Source: Geomonas diazotrophica (GTDB taxonomy: Bacteria; Desulfobacterota; Desulfuromonadia; Geobacterales; Geobacteraceae). Taken from it: a stretch of DNA of 64,000 bases. The notes under the pieces are model-generated. The model was not told the origin of the DNA. It saw nothing but the letters and a program-made list of their open reading frames with translations, and did not search any database. Numbering within the stretch: the first letter of the stretch is position 1; the number at the start of each line of letters is the position of its first letter. Where the stretch lies: assembly GCF_018919385.1 (NCBI RefSeq), contig NZ_JAHLMF010000004.1, positions 124,001 through 188,000 on the forward strand. The letters run 5' to 3'. Both the position numbers and the translations under genes were made by a program. Below, in pieces: positions 19,471 to 28,934 of this stretch.

Positions 19471-20283
19471 TCACAGCACCGGCTCGGCCTTTCCCGCCCG
19501 CTCCAGTAGGGACTCGATCTCGTCGTGTATGAGACCGTTGGTGGCCAGGATGCGGTGGTCGTCGATCCGGTGCGGCTCCCCCATGTGGTTGGTCACCGTC
19601 CCCCCCGCCTCCCTGACCAACAGCGCCCCGGCGGCCACGTCCCAGGGTTTCAGTTTGCACTCCCAGTAGCCGTCAAGCCTCCCCGCCGCCACGTAGGCCA
19701 GGTCGAGCGCCGCGGCCCCGGCCCGGCGCACCCCGCGCGCCGCGAGCTGCAGCTCGAAGAAGTTGCGGAAGTTGTTCTCGTTGCCGCGCGCGGCGTCATA
19801 GGGAAAGCCGGTGGCGATCAGGGACTGCCTCAGGGGCGCGCGGGAGGAGACGCGGATGGGGGCTCCGTTCAAGAAGGCCCCCCTCCCGAGTGTTGTCGTG
19901 AACAGTTCGTCCATCATGCAGTGGTAGATCACCCCGAGGGTGAGCTCGCCTTCCCGCTCCAGGGCGATGGAAACGCAGAACCAGGGGAAGCCGTGGGCGT
20001 AATTCGTGGTGCCGTCCAGCGGGTCGATGATCCAGCGCCAGGCGGGGTCGCCGTCGGCGTAGAGGTTCTCTTCTGCCAGGAAGCTGTGGCCGGGAAAGGC
20101 GCTCCGGATCCGGTTCACGATCATCTCCTCGCAGGCCCGGTCCACCTCGGTCACGATGTCGACCTCACCCTTGAAGGAGAAGGTGAAATCCCCCCAGAGT
20201 CTCTGCTTCTGGAGAGCCCCCGCCTCGCGTGCGGCCGAGACCGCAACCTCGAGCATCTGCTGCAGCCCGACCTCACTGGACAT
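19471..20283 (-). CDS. Inositol monophosphatase family protein (SuhB-like)
   Basis: This 270-residue metal-dependent phosphatase has the motifs of the family: FLAEEN, IDPLDGTTNYAHG (metal-binding aspartates) and KPWDVAAGALLVREAGG. It probably hydrolyses inositol-1-phosphate or a related phosphate monoester; SuhB relatives also act in rRNA transcription. Its start overlaps the stop of the ferritin-like gene upstream by 11 bases. Confidence 0.92.
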   Translation of the reverse strand: MSSEVGLQQMLEVAVSAAREAGALQKQRLWGDFTFSFKGEVDIVTEVDRACEEMIVNRIRSAFPGHSFLAEENLYADGDPAWRWIIDPLDGTTNYAHGFPWFCVSIALEREGELTLGVIYHCMMDELFTTTLGRGAFLNGAPIRVSSRAPLRQSLIATGFPYDAARGNENNFRNFFELQLAARGVRRAGAAALDLAYVAAGRLDGYWECKLKPWDVAAGALLVREAGGTVTNHMGEPHRIDDHRILATNGLIHDEIESLLERAGKAEPVL

Positions 20284-20716
20284 CAGTTTCCTCCAGAAGT
20301 TCCTGCATCTCCTCGAGCAGAGTGAAGTGGATCTCGTCCTCCTCGGCCATGGTCTGGAACATCTCGCGCTCCCAGGGGTGCAGCGCCTCGCGGGCCAGTT
20401 CGGAGCAGGTTCGCGCCGAAAGCGCCTCGAACCGCATGGCGTTCCGGTACACCCCGAGGTCGCCCCGGTAGCGGGAGAGTTCCTGGGCCGAGAGCCGGCG
20501 CAGGATGCTCCTCGCCCCCTCCAGCGTGGCGGATTGGCGGAGGTCCACCCTTCCCCCCTCCCTAAGCGCCCGTAGCGCCCCCGCGTGACGCAGCTCGTCG
20601 TCGCTGAACATCCTGAAGATGGTGGAGAGCCCCGCCACCCCCGCCTCGGCGCTGCAGCGCTCGTAGTACCCTATGCCGTCCCCTTCCTTCCGGAGCACCA
20701 TGTCCCTGGAATCCAT
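20273..20716 (-). CDS. Ferritin-like (rubrerythrin-type) protein
   Basis: This 147-residue all-helical protein starts MDSRDMVLRKEGDGIGYYERC. It contains DDELRHAGAL and AEEDEIHFTLLEEM, which look like the ExxH-type metal ligands of a di-iron four-helix bundle. There is no rubredoxin domain. Start chosen at ATG 20716 after GGGAGGGAG. It is translationally coupled to the phosphatase gene. A role in peroxide or iron handling is inferred from the fold only. Confidence 0.7.
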   Translation of the reverse strand: MDSRDMVLRKEGDGIGYYERCSAEAGVAGLSTIFRMFSDDELRHAGALRALREGGRVDLRQSATLEGARSILRRLSAQELSRYRGDLGVYRNAMRFEALSARTCSELAREALHPWEREMFQTMAEEDEIHFTLLEEMQELLEETDVQ

Positions 20717-20816
20717 ATCTCCCTCCCGAGATGTCTTTTTCTGGCTGGAAAACATTAACAGGAAATCTCTATATTTCAAAAGGGTAGACGTTTTTTTCCC
20801 GACGCGGAAAGGCCCA

Positions 20817-20847
20817 ACAAGAAAAGGGGGACCTCGCGGTCCCCCCT
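20817..20847 (-). terminator. Terminator of the glnB-amt operon
   Basis: Read on the minus strand: GGGGGACC-GCGA-GGTCCCCC followed by TTTTCTTGTT, 26 bp after the amt stop codon. Confidence 0.85.
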
Positions 20848-20872
20848 CTCGTCGCATGCTGTGCTGTCTGTG

Positions 20873-22396
20873 CTAGTTGTATGCGGTCTCGGAGTGCTGG
20901 GTCTGGTCGAGGCCCATGATCTCGTCTTCCTTCTCGACGCGCAGGCCGATGGTCTTGTGCAGGACGAAGGCGATCACCAGGGTCACCACCACCGCGTAGG
21001 CGCCTGCCGCGCCGACGGCGATCAGCTGGGTGACGAACTGCTTCATGTTGCCGGAGGTGAGGCCGGTGGCGCCGACGGTGGCGAAGACGCCGGTCAGGAT
21101 GGCGCCGGTGGTGCCGCCCACGCCGTGCACGCCAAAGGCATCCAGGGAGTCGTCGTACTTGAGCTTCGCCTTGAGCAGCACGCCGCCGTAGCAGACCAGG
21201 CCACCGGCTACGCCCATGAGCAGGGCTGCACCAGGCTGTACGAAACCGGCAGCGGGGGTGATCACGACCAGGCCGGCCACCACGCCGGAGCCGAAGCCCA
21301 GGGCGGAAGGCTTGCCGGCATGGATCCACTCGGCGATCATCCAGGTCAGGCCGGCAGCGGCCGGTGCGATGGTGGTGGTCATGAAGGCGAGGCCGGCCAA
21401 GCCGCCCGCCGCGTCGGAGCAGCCGGCGCCCACGATGGCGGAACCCGCGTTGAAACCGAACCAGCCGAACCAGAGCAGACCGACGCCGAGCAGGGTCAGC
21501 GGCAGGTTATGCGGAGCCATGCGCTCAGTCGGGAAGCCGTGACGCTTGCCGAGGAAGAAGAGAACCACCAGTGCCGAGATACCGGAAGAGAGGTGAACGA
21601 CGGTGCCGCCTGCGAAGTCGAGTGCGCCCATCTTGAAGAGCCAGCCGTCGGACATCCAGACCCAGTGTGCCAGCGGATCGTAGACCAGGGTGGTCCAGAG
21701 CAGTACGAACAGGCAGTAGGCGGAGAACTTGATCCTCTCGGCCAGGGCACCCGAGATCAGGGCCACGGTGATGATGGCGAACATGGCCTGGTACATGGCG
21801 AACACGTACTCGGGGATGGCGCCCGGCTCGGTCGGGACGTTCTGGAACAGCGCGTAGATCGCGTTGCCGTCCTTGAAGGTGATCAGCCCGTTCATAAGGG
21901 CCTTGCTGAAGTCGCCCACCAGGCCGTGCCCCATGTCGGGACCGAAGGCGAGAGAGTAGCCGATGATGGCCCACTGCACGCCGACGATGCCCATGGCCAC
22001 CAGGGAGTGCATCATGGTGGAGAGGACGTTTTTCTGGCGGACCATGCCGCCGTAGAACAGGGCGAGGCCCGGGGTCATGAAGAGGACCATTGCCGCGGAG
22101 ACCAGCATCCAGGCGGTGTCGCCGGTGTTGAGGACCGGGGCGACGTTTTTGGCTGCGGGGGCGGCGGCCGGTGCTGCGGCCGGAGCAGGTGCCGCGGCGG
22201 GGGTAGCGGCCGCCGGGGCTGCGGTGGCGGTAGCGGCAGCCGGTGCCGCGGCGGAATCGGCCGCCTTCTCCTCGGCTATGGCGAGGACCGGTACCAGCAT
22301 CAGGCTGGCCAGGAGGGCCAGCTTCCCGAGTTTCATGGTGAGGCAGCTGGAAGCGGGCTTAGCTGCATCCTTTACCTTTTTAATGTCACGCATCAT
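20873..22396 (-). CDS. amt: Ammonium transporter (Amt) with N-terminal Ala/Pro-rich linker
   Basis: This 507-residue Amt/MEP channel imports ammonium. The two pore histidines are visible in GGTVVHLSSG and DAFGVHGVGG. About 20 residues precede a signal peptide (LALLASLMLVPVLAIA). An Ala/Pro-rich stretch of about 45 residues follows, before the first channel helix (NTGDTAWMLVSAAMVLFMTPGLALFYGG). The linker is like that of the ActP-like protein at 11359. It lies 52 bp after glnB, and PII proteins gate Amt channels. GGAGAG precedes the ATG. Confidence 0.95.
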   Translation of the reverse strand: MMRDIKKVKDAAKPASSCLTMKLGKLALLASLMLVPVLAIAEEKAADSAAAPAAATATAAPAAATPAAAPAPAAAPAAAPAAKNVAPVLNTGDTAWMLVSAAMVLFMTPGLALFYGGMVRQKNVLSTMMHSLVAMGIVGVQWAIIGYSLAFGPDMGHGLVGDFSKALMNGLITFKDGNAIYALFQNVPTEPGAIPEYVFAMYQAMFAIITVALISGALAERIKFSAYCLFVLLWTTLVYDPLAHWVWMSDGWLFKMGALDFAGGTVVHLSSGISALVVLFFLGKRHGFPTERMAPHNLPLTLLGVGLLWFGWFGFNAGSAIVGAGCSDAAGGLAGLAFMTTTIAPAAAGLTWMIAEWIHAGKPSALGFGSGVVAGLVVITPAAGFVQPGAALLMGVAGGLVCYGGVLLKAKLKYDDSLDAFGVHGVGGTTGAILTGVFATVGATGLTSGNMKQFVTQLIAVGAAGAYAVVVTLVIAFVLHKTIGLRVEKEDEIMGLDQTQHSETAYN

Positions 22397-22448
22397 AACA
22401 CTCTCCGTTGATCGTATTTATGGGTTTGGATTGAAAGAACCTGAAGTC

Positions 22449-23288
<840 letters not shown>

Positions 23289-25538
23289 TCAGCAGCCGGA
23301 ATCGGTGGCGGCAGGATCGGTAGCGACAGGATCGGTAGCGACAGGATCGGTAGCGACAGGATCGGTAGCGACAGGATCGGTAGCGGCAGGATCGGTGGCG
23401 GCAGGAGCGGCGACGACATGATCGCCGACGGGGGGGAGGAACAGGCGGGGGAACTCCTCGGGTCGCATCGGCTTGCTGAACAGATACCCCTGGTACATGT
23501 CGCAGCGGTTCCTGGTGAGGAATTCGAGCTGCGCCTGGGTCTCGACCCCTTCCGCGATCACCTGCAGTTTCAGGGTGTGCGCCATTTCTATGGTGGCCAG
23601 GGTGATCGCCGCATCGTCGGGATCGCTGGTGATGTCGTTGATGAAGGTCCGGTCGATCTTCAGCACGTCGAGCGGGAACCGCTTGAGGTAGGAAAGCGAG
23701 GAGAAACCGGTGCCGAAGTCGTCTATGGCAAGACGCACCCCCATCCCCTTGAGGGCCTGGAGGGTCTTAACCGTCCGCTCGGTATGCGCCATGAGCACCC
23801 CTTCGGTGAGCTCCAGCTCCAGGAGGCCGGGATCGAGGCCGCTCCGCTCGAGGACGGCGGTGACCATGTCCAGCAGCTCGTTCTTCAAGAACTGCTGCCC
23901 CGAGATGTTGACCGCGATGGTGACCGGCGGCAGCCCCTGGTCGATCCAGAGCTTGTGCTGGCGGCAGGCCTCTCTCATCACCCATTGGTCGATCTGGATC
24001 ACCAGCCCGATCTCCTCGGCCAGCGGCAGGAAGCGCCCCGGCTCGACCACCCCCAGCTCCTTGCTGTTCCAGCGCACCAGGGCCTCGATCCCCACCACCT
24101 CGCCGGTCCGGCAGCTCACCTGGGGCTGGTAGTACACCTGGAACTCCTCCTCCTTGAGGGCCTTGTGCAGCTGGCTCTCCAGGATGATCCGCTCCAGCGC
24201 CTTTGCGTTCATGGACTCGTCGTAGATCTGGTAGCCGTTTCTCCCCTGCTCCTTGGCCTGGTACATGGCGCCGTCCGCGTTCCTGATCAGGTCGCTCGCC
24301 GTGGTCGCGTCGAAGGGGTAGAGGCTGATGCCGATGCTGGTGGAGACGAAGACCTCCTGCCCCTCCAGCGAGTAGGGAACCGAGACCGCGTCCAGAATGC
24401 GCCGGGCGACCTTGGCCACGTCCTGAAAATGCTCGATGTCCGAAAGCATGATGGTGAACTCGTCCCCGCCCAGGCGCGAGACCAGCGAGGGGGGACAGTC
24501 GTCCTCGGCGCGGGCCAGGCAGTCGCTTCTGCGCACGCAGCGCAGCAGGCGGTCGGCGACGTCCTGCAGCAGCCGGTCCCCCACCCCGTGTCCCAGGGTG
24601 TCGTTGACGAGCTTGAAGCGGTCCAGGTCGAGGAACAGCACGGCCAGCATGCGGTCGTTGCGGTTGGCGAAGACCAGCGCCTGCTCCAGCTGCTGCTGGA
24701 AGAAGCGGCGGTTGGGGAGCCCGGTCAGGGCGTCGTAGTAGGCCAAAAGGCGGATCTGCTCCTCGGCCCGCTTGCGCTCGGTGATGTCCTGGATGGTGCC
24801 GGTAAGGCAGACGGCCTCACCCTCCTCGTCCAGCACGGTCACCAGCTCGGCGTGCAGGGTCCGCTCCCCCCCGTCCAGGGTGATGCGGTAATCGAAACTC
24901 AGGGGAGCGCGCTGGGCAATGGCGTCGTCGATGGAGCCCTGCACGAAGGCGCGGTCCTGGTGGTGCACCGGGTCGAGTATGGGGTTTCCGTCGCGGTGGC
25001 TGGGATCGATGCAGCAGATGCTGTACACCTCTTCCGAGCAGCGGATCTCTCCGGTGGTGAGGTCCCACTCCCAGGAGCCGATGTGGGCGAGGCTTTGGGC
25101 ATGGGCGAGGCCGGCCCGGCTCTCCCTGAGCTGCTCAAGGGCGCTGCTTGCCCGCAGCATGTAGCTCACCCGGTAACCCAGGATGTGCCAGTTGATCGGC
25201 TTGGTGATGAAGTCGGTGGCGCCGACCTCGTAGGCGCAGTCGATGGATTCCAGGTCATCCAGACCGGTCATCATCAGCACCGGCGTGTCGCGCCCCCACT
25301 CGGTGCGCCGGATGGCGCTGCAGACGGAAAAGCCGTCCACGCCGGGGAGCATCACGTCCAGGAGCACGAGGTCGGGGGCATGGGCGACGAATTCCTCCAG
25401 CGCCTGCTCGCCGGTCTCTGCGTCGCGCACCGCGAACCCAGAGTTCTCCAGGGTCTCCCGGGCCAGCAGACGCACTGCCTGGTCGTCGTCCACCACCATG
25501 ACCAGCGGGGTGGCGCGCTTGGACTTCCTGGTCAGCAT
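23289..25538 (-). CDS. c-di-GMP protein: REC-PAS-GGDEF-EAL with pentapeptide-repeat tail
   Basis: This 749-residue cytosolic protein has a receiver (DDDQ; phospho-Asp in LVLLDVMLPGVDG; Lys in ITKPINW), a PAS region (HIGSWEWDLTTGEI to GTIQDITERKRAEEQI), GGDEF (SRLGGDEFTIML, intact) and EAL (GIEALVRW, DDFGTGFSSLSYL, intact). It could make and/or degrade c-di-GMP. A short insert (RAEDDCPPSL) precedes the GGDEF motif. The last roughly 35 residues are (ATDPV)n repeats encoded by 15-bp DNA repeats. It overlaps the hybrid kinase gene by seven bases, so that kinase is the likely phosphodonor. Confidence 0.92.
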   Translation of the reverse strand: MLTRKSKRATPLVMVVDDDQAVRLLARETLENSGFAVRDAETGEQALEEFVAHAPDLVLLDVMLPGVDGFSVCSAIRRTEWGRDTPVLMMTGLDDLESIDCAYEVGATDFITKPINWHILGYRVSYMLRASSALEQLRESRAGLAHAQSLAHIGSWEWDLTTGEIRCSEEVYSICCIDPSHRDGNPILDPVHHQDRAFVQGSIDDAIAQRAPLSFDYRITLDGGERTLHAELVTVLDEEGEAVCLTGTIQDITERKRAEEQIRLLAYYDALTGLPNRRFFQQQLEQALVFANRNDRMLAVLFLDLDRFKLVNDTLGHGVGDRLLQDVADRLLRCVRRSDCLARAEDDCPPSLVSRLGGDEFTIMLSDIEHFQDVAKVARRILDAVSVPYSLEGQEVFVSTSIGISLYPFDATTASDLIRNADGAMYQAKEQGRNGYQIYDESMNAKALERIILESQLHKALKEEEFQVYYQPQVSCRTGEVVGIEALVRWNSKELGVVEPGRFLPLAEEIGLVIQIDQWVMREACRQHKLWIDQGLPPVTIAVNISGQQFLKNELLDMVTAVLERSGLDPGLLELELTEGVLMAHTERTVKTLQALKGMGVRLAIDDFGTGFSSLSYLKRFPLDVLKIDRTFINDITSDPDDAAITLATIEMAHTLKLQVIAEGVETQAQLEFLTRNRCDMYQGYLFSKPMRPEEFPRLFLPPVGDHVVAAPAATDPAATDPVATDPVATDPVATDPVATDPAATDSGC
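23301..23405 (-). repeat. 15-bp coding minisatellite, seven units
   Basis: Seven head-to-tail 15-bp units (ATCGGTAGCGACAGG on the plus strand, with A/G changes in the outer units) encode the ATDPV/ATDPA tail of the GGDEF-EAL protein. The four central units are identical, so copy number may vary between strains. Confidence 0.9.
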
Positions 25539-27982
25539 AACGGCCCTCCCCTCAAGGCGTCGCGCACCAGCCGGTACTCCTCCTCGACCTGGTGCAGCAG
25601 CGGCAGCGCCCCTTCCGTGGACCCCGCCCGCCCCAGACTCTCAAGTTCCATGCAGACCCCGGCCAGGCGCAGGGCGCCCAGGTTGGCGCTGCTGGACTTG
25701 AAGCTGTGCGCGGCCGCCTTGAGTTTCTCCGCGTCCCCACCCGACTCGGCCTCGCGCATGGTCTGCAGCAGCGCCGGGGTGCTGGCCAGGTACAGGTCCA
25801 CCACCTTGCGCAGGATCTCCACCCCGCGGTTGCCGGGGAGGGTGCGGATCATCTCCAGGGCGCCGCTCATCTTGTCGTGCGAGATCACCTCCAGCGGCTC
25901 GTCGGTAGCCGCCTCCCCATCGGTCGCCGGGGCCGGTGCCGTCCCGTCCAGCAGCCGTTCCATCGTCTTGGCGATCTGGTCGCACGTGAAGGGCTTGGAG
26001 AGATAATCGTCCGCGCCAGCCTCCAGGCAAGCCACCCGGTCACCCGGCATGGCGTAGGCGGTAAGCGCGACGATGGGGACCCGGTCACCGCTCCCCTGCT
26101 CCCACGCCCTGATCCGCCTGGTCGCCTCGAGGCCGTCCAGGACCGGCATCTGGCAGTCCATGAAGACCACGTCGTAGCGGTTTTGCTGCACCTCGCTCAC
26201 GGCGGCGGCGCCATCCTCCACCACCTTGACCCGGCACCCCAGGCTTTCCAGCATCCCCCTCCCGACCTCCTGGTTCACCGCGTTGTCCTCCACGAGGAGC
26301 ACCTGGCGCTGGCGCGGTGCAGGGGCACCGCAGCACCCTGCCGCCAGACGATCTTCGTCATCCATACCCAGCGCCGCCATCAGCGCGCGGTACAGCCCCT
26401 CCTGCTGCAGCGGCCGCCTGGGGAACGTGGTCGCCTGCAGCTCGGCCAGGCGCGGGTCCGCGGCCTGCTCCTCCCGCTCGGTCAGGAGCAGGATCCGGAT
26501 CGTGCGTCCGGCGGGTACGGTGCGGATGGTGGCGGCAAGCTCCACCCCGTCGGTGCCGGCCAGGCGGTGGTCCAGGATGGCTACGTCGAAGGGGGCTGTC
26601 ACGATGCGGCAAAACGCATCGGGGGCATCTGCAACGCATTCCAGGTCCATACCCCAGGAATCAAGCTGTTCCCCGATCCCGTCCCGGGTCTCTTCGTCGT
26701 CGCTGGCCAAAAGCACCCGTTTGTCGCGCAGCGCCGTGCAGCAGCGCTCTGGGCGTGGGGTCTCCTCATGAACCTCGAGCCGGGCGGTGAAACTGAAGCG
26801 GGAGCCTCGCCCCGGCTCGCTCTCCAACTCCAGGGCGCCCCCCATCAGCTCGGTCAGCTGCCGGGCGATGGCCAGCCCCAGCCCGGTGCCGCCGTACTTG
26901 CGGGTCATGGATTCGTCCCCCTGGGTGAACTGGTTGAAGATGCGCTGCTGCGCCTCGGGGGCGATGCCGATGCCGGTGTCCGCGACGCTGACGCGAACCA
27001 CGGCCGGGGGCTCCGCGACCGCCAGGGAGAGGCGTACCGACCCCTTCAAGGTGAACTTCACGGCGTTCCCCAGCAGGTTCACCATCACCTGGCGCAGCCT
27101 CCCCGGGTCCCCCGTAAAGGTGCGCGGCAGTCCCGGCTCCAGCTCCAGGGCGAGCTCCAGCCCCTTCCGGGCCGCGTCCTCGGCGCAGATGGCGATCGCG
27201 TCGGAGGCGAGCTGGTGCAGGTCGAAGGGGATCTGCTCCAGCTCCATGCGTCCCGCCTCGATCTTGGAGAAGTCGAGGATGTTGTTGATGATGGAGAGGA
27301 GCGCCTCCCCGGAGCGTCGCACCGTGTCCACGTAGCGGGTCTGCTCCCTGGTCAGGTCGGTCCCCAAAAGGAGCTCGGTCATGCCGAGCACGCCGTACAT
27401 CGGGGTCCTGATCTCGTGGCTCATCTGCGCCAGAAAATCCGACTTGGCTCGGCTGGCCGACTGGGCGCTCTGCATCGCTTCCCGCACGCTCTCAAGGCTC
27501 GCCTCCAACTGCCGGTTCACCTCCGACAGTTCCAGGGTCCGTTCCGCCACCTCCATCTCCAATTCCTCAGAGTGCAGCGCGAGGCGCTCGTCCCGGATCG
27601 AGATCTCGGCCAGCATGTTGTTGAAGCAGGCGAACAGGACCGCCAGCTCGTCTTCGCCGGCGCGCTCCACCCTGACCCGGTAATCCTGGCTCCTGGAGAC
27701 GATCTCCATCTTCCTGCTCAGGTCGCGGATCGGCTCGGATATGATCCAGTCTATGCGCTGGGAGAGGAGCGCGGCTACCCCCGCCGAGCCGAGCAGGGCC
27801 AGGGTGAGCTGCAAGGAGGCGAAGAGAGACAGCGTGGAGTCCGGGAGTGCGGGGGATACAGCGGGGGAATGGTAGCAGATGAAGCTTAGAGTGAGAGACA
27901 GGAGCAGCAGCGTGTTGCAGCCGAGGAGAAGCGTGATCAGTCTGGATTTGAGCGAGCTTTTTCCCGGCCACGAAAGCTTCAC
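25532..27982 (-). CDS. Membrane hybrid histidine kinase (HAMP-HisKA-HATPase-REC-REC-Hpt)
   Basis: This 816-residue kinase has two N-terminal helices with only a short loop between them, then HAMP and a coiled coil. HisKA (FLAQMSHEIRTPM) and HATPase_c (NLLGNAVKFT, DTGIGI, GTGLGLAI) follow. The first receiver is degenerate (ILDHRLAGTDG, but the usual KP is RRP) and the second is intact (VFMDCQMPVLDG, SKPF). A C-terminal Hpt domain (AAAHSFKSSSANLG) completes it. The design fits a phosphorelay to the overlapping GGDEF-EAL gene. GTG start after GGAGG. Confidence 0.92.
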   Translation of the reverse strand: MKLSWPGKSSLKSRLITLLLGCNTLLLLSLTLSFICYHSPAVSPALPDSTLSLFASLQLTLALLGSAGVAALLSQRIDWIISEPIRDLSRKMEIVSRSQDYRVRVERAGEDELAVLFACFNNMLAEISIRDERLALHSEELEMEVAERTLELSEVNRQLEASLESVREAMQSAQSASRAKSDFLAQMSHEIRTPMYGVLGMTELLLGTDLTREQTRYVDTVRRSGEALLSIINNILDFSKIEAGRMELEQIPFDLHQLASDAIAICAEDAARKGLELALELEPGLPRTFTGDPGRLRQVMVNLLGNAVKFTLKGSVRLSLAVAEPPAVVRVSVADTGIGIAPEAQQRIFNQFTQGDESMTRKYGGTGLGLAIARQLTELMGGALELESEPGRGSRFSFTARLEVHEETPRPERCCTALRDKRVLLASDDEETRDGIGEQLDSWGMDLECVADAPDAFCRIVTAPFDVAILDHRLAGTDGVELAATIRTVPAGRTIRILLLTEREEQAADPRLAELQATTFPRRPLQQEGLYRALMAALGMDDEDRLAAGCCGAPAPRQRQVLLVEDNAVNQEVGRGMLESLGCRVKVVEDGAAAVSEVQQNRYDVVFMDCQMPVLDGLEATRRIRAWEQGSGDRVPIVALTAYAMPGDRVACLEAGADDYLSKPFTCDQIAKTMERLLDGTAPAPATDGEAATDEPLEVISHDKMSGALEMIRTLPGNRGVEILRKVVDLYLASTPALLQTMREAESGGDAEKLKAAAHSFKSSSANLGALRLAGVCMELESLGRAGSTEGALPLLHQVEEEYRLVRDALRGGPLC

Positions 27983-28099
27983 GGCACCTCCTTCGTCGCG
28001 TTCCGGAGGGGGAATTGACCGGCCGGAGCCCCCGCGGGGGCGCGGTCTCGTGATGCCCGGAAGGCAAACGTTAGAACTTTACAATACAGGGTCGGGATT

Positions 28100-28786
28100 T
28101 CAAGGCAGGCGGGCGGCCGTTGCGAGGGAGATGAAGTTGGCCAGGATGGCGCGGGAGGCGGCGTTGAACTCCGTTTCGGCGGAGATAAAGCCGGAGAGGT
28201 AGTCTGCGCGGGGAGTGAACAGGCCGTCCCAGCCATCGACGATGGCGCGGTCGACCTCGGGGTGGAACTGGACCCCGTAGACGCTGCCGGGAAGCCGGAA
28301 GGCCTGGGCCGGGCAGGCACCGGATGAGGCGAGTAGCGTGCCCCCCGGCGGAACGGTGAAACTGTCACCGTGGAGCTGGAAGGTTACGAAGGGGGTGGGA
28401 ACCCCGGCGAAGAGCGGGTCGGCGCTACCCTCGCCGTTCAGTTCCACGCGGCAGATCCCCATCTCGCCGTGGCATGAGGGGGAGCTCACCACCCCGCCGG
28501 TCGCGTGGGAGAGGAGCTGCCCCCCAAGGCAGATACCGAGAAGGGGCGTCCCGGCCTTGATGGCGGCTTCGATGAACTCCAGCACGCGGGCCAGGTGCGG
28601 GTGCTCAACCGTGTCGTGCACCCCCATCTCCCCGCCGAGCACCACGATCCCCGCAAGCGTCGCCGGGTCGGGGAAGGGCTCGGCAGCGTAGGCGGCCAGG
28701 CACCGGTAGGGATGCCCCGACTCCTCGAGGATCCCGACGAGTCCGCCTGCCGGGCAGTGCGGGTCGTTTTGCACGATCAGGAACAT
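28100..28786 (-). CDS. Class I glutamine amidotransferase-like protein
   Basis: This 228-residue protein has a GATase1 fold with a complete triad: Cys in LGICLGGQLL and His/Glu in GVQFHPEVD. It resembles stand-alone GMP-synthase-like amidotransferases. No synthetase partner is adjacent, so the acceptor is unknown. AAGGAG precedes the ATG. Confidence 0.85.
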   Translation of the reverse strand: MFLIVQNDPHCPAGGLVGILEESGHPYRCLAAYAAEPFPDPATLAGIVVLGGEMGVHDTVEHPHLARVLEFIEAAIKAGTPLLGICLGGQLLSHATGGVVSSPSCHGEMGICRVELNGEGSADPLFAGVPTPFVTFQLHGDSFTVPPGGTLLASSGACPAQAFRLPGSVYGVQFHPEVDRAIVDGWDGLFTPRADYLSGFISAETEFNAASRAILANFISLATAARLP

Positions 28787-28934
28787 GGAATCTCCTTGTC
28801 TTTATCTAAAAGCGCCCCCCCTCCCCCCTTCTGGGAGGGTGCCCGAAGGGCGGGTGGAGGACGCCACGAAGCTGCAGAGGGGGGGGGAGAGGAGATGAAG
28901 GCCTGCTGCGACAGCTCGGTTTGCGGTTCTCCCC

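Noticed and set aside
23301-23405. CRISPR-like short repeats
   Set aside because: They are in-frame 15-bp units inside a coding region, with no spacers.
23418-26006. 862-codon plus-strand open frame
   Set aside because: Antisense to the GGDEF-EAL and hybrid kinase genes, whose domains are unambiguous.
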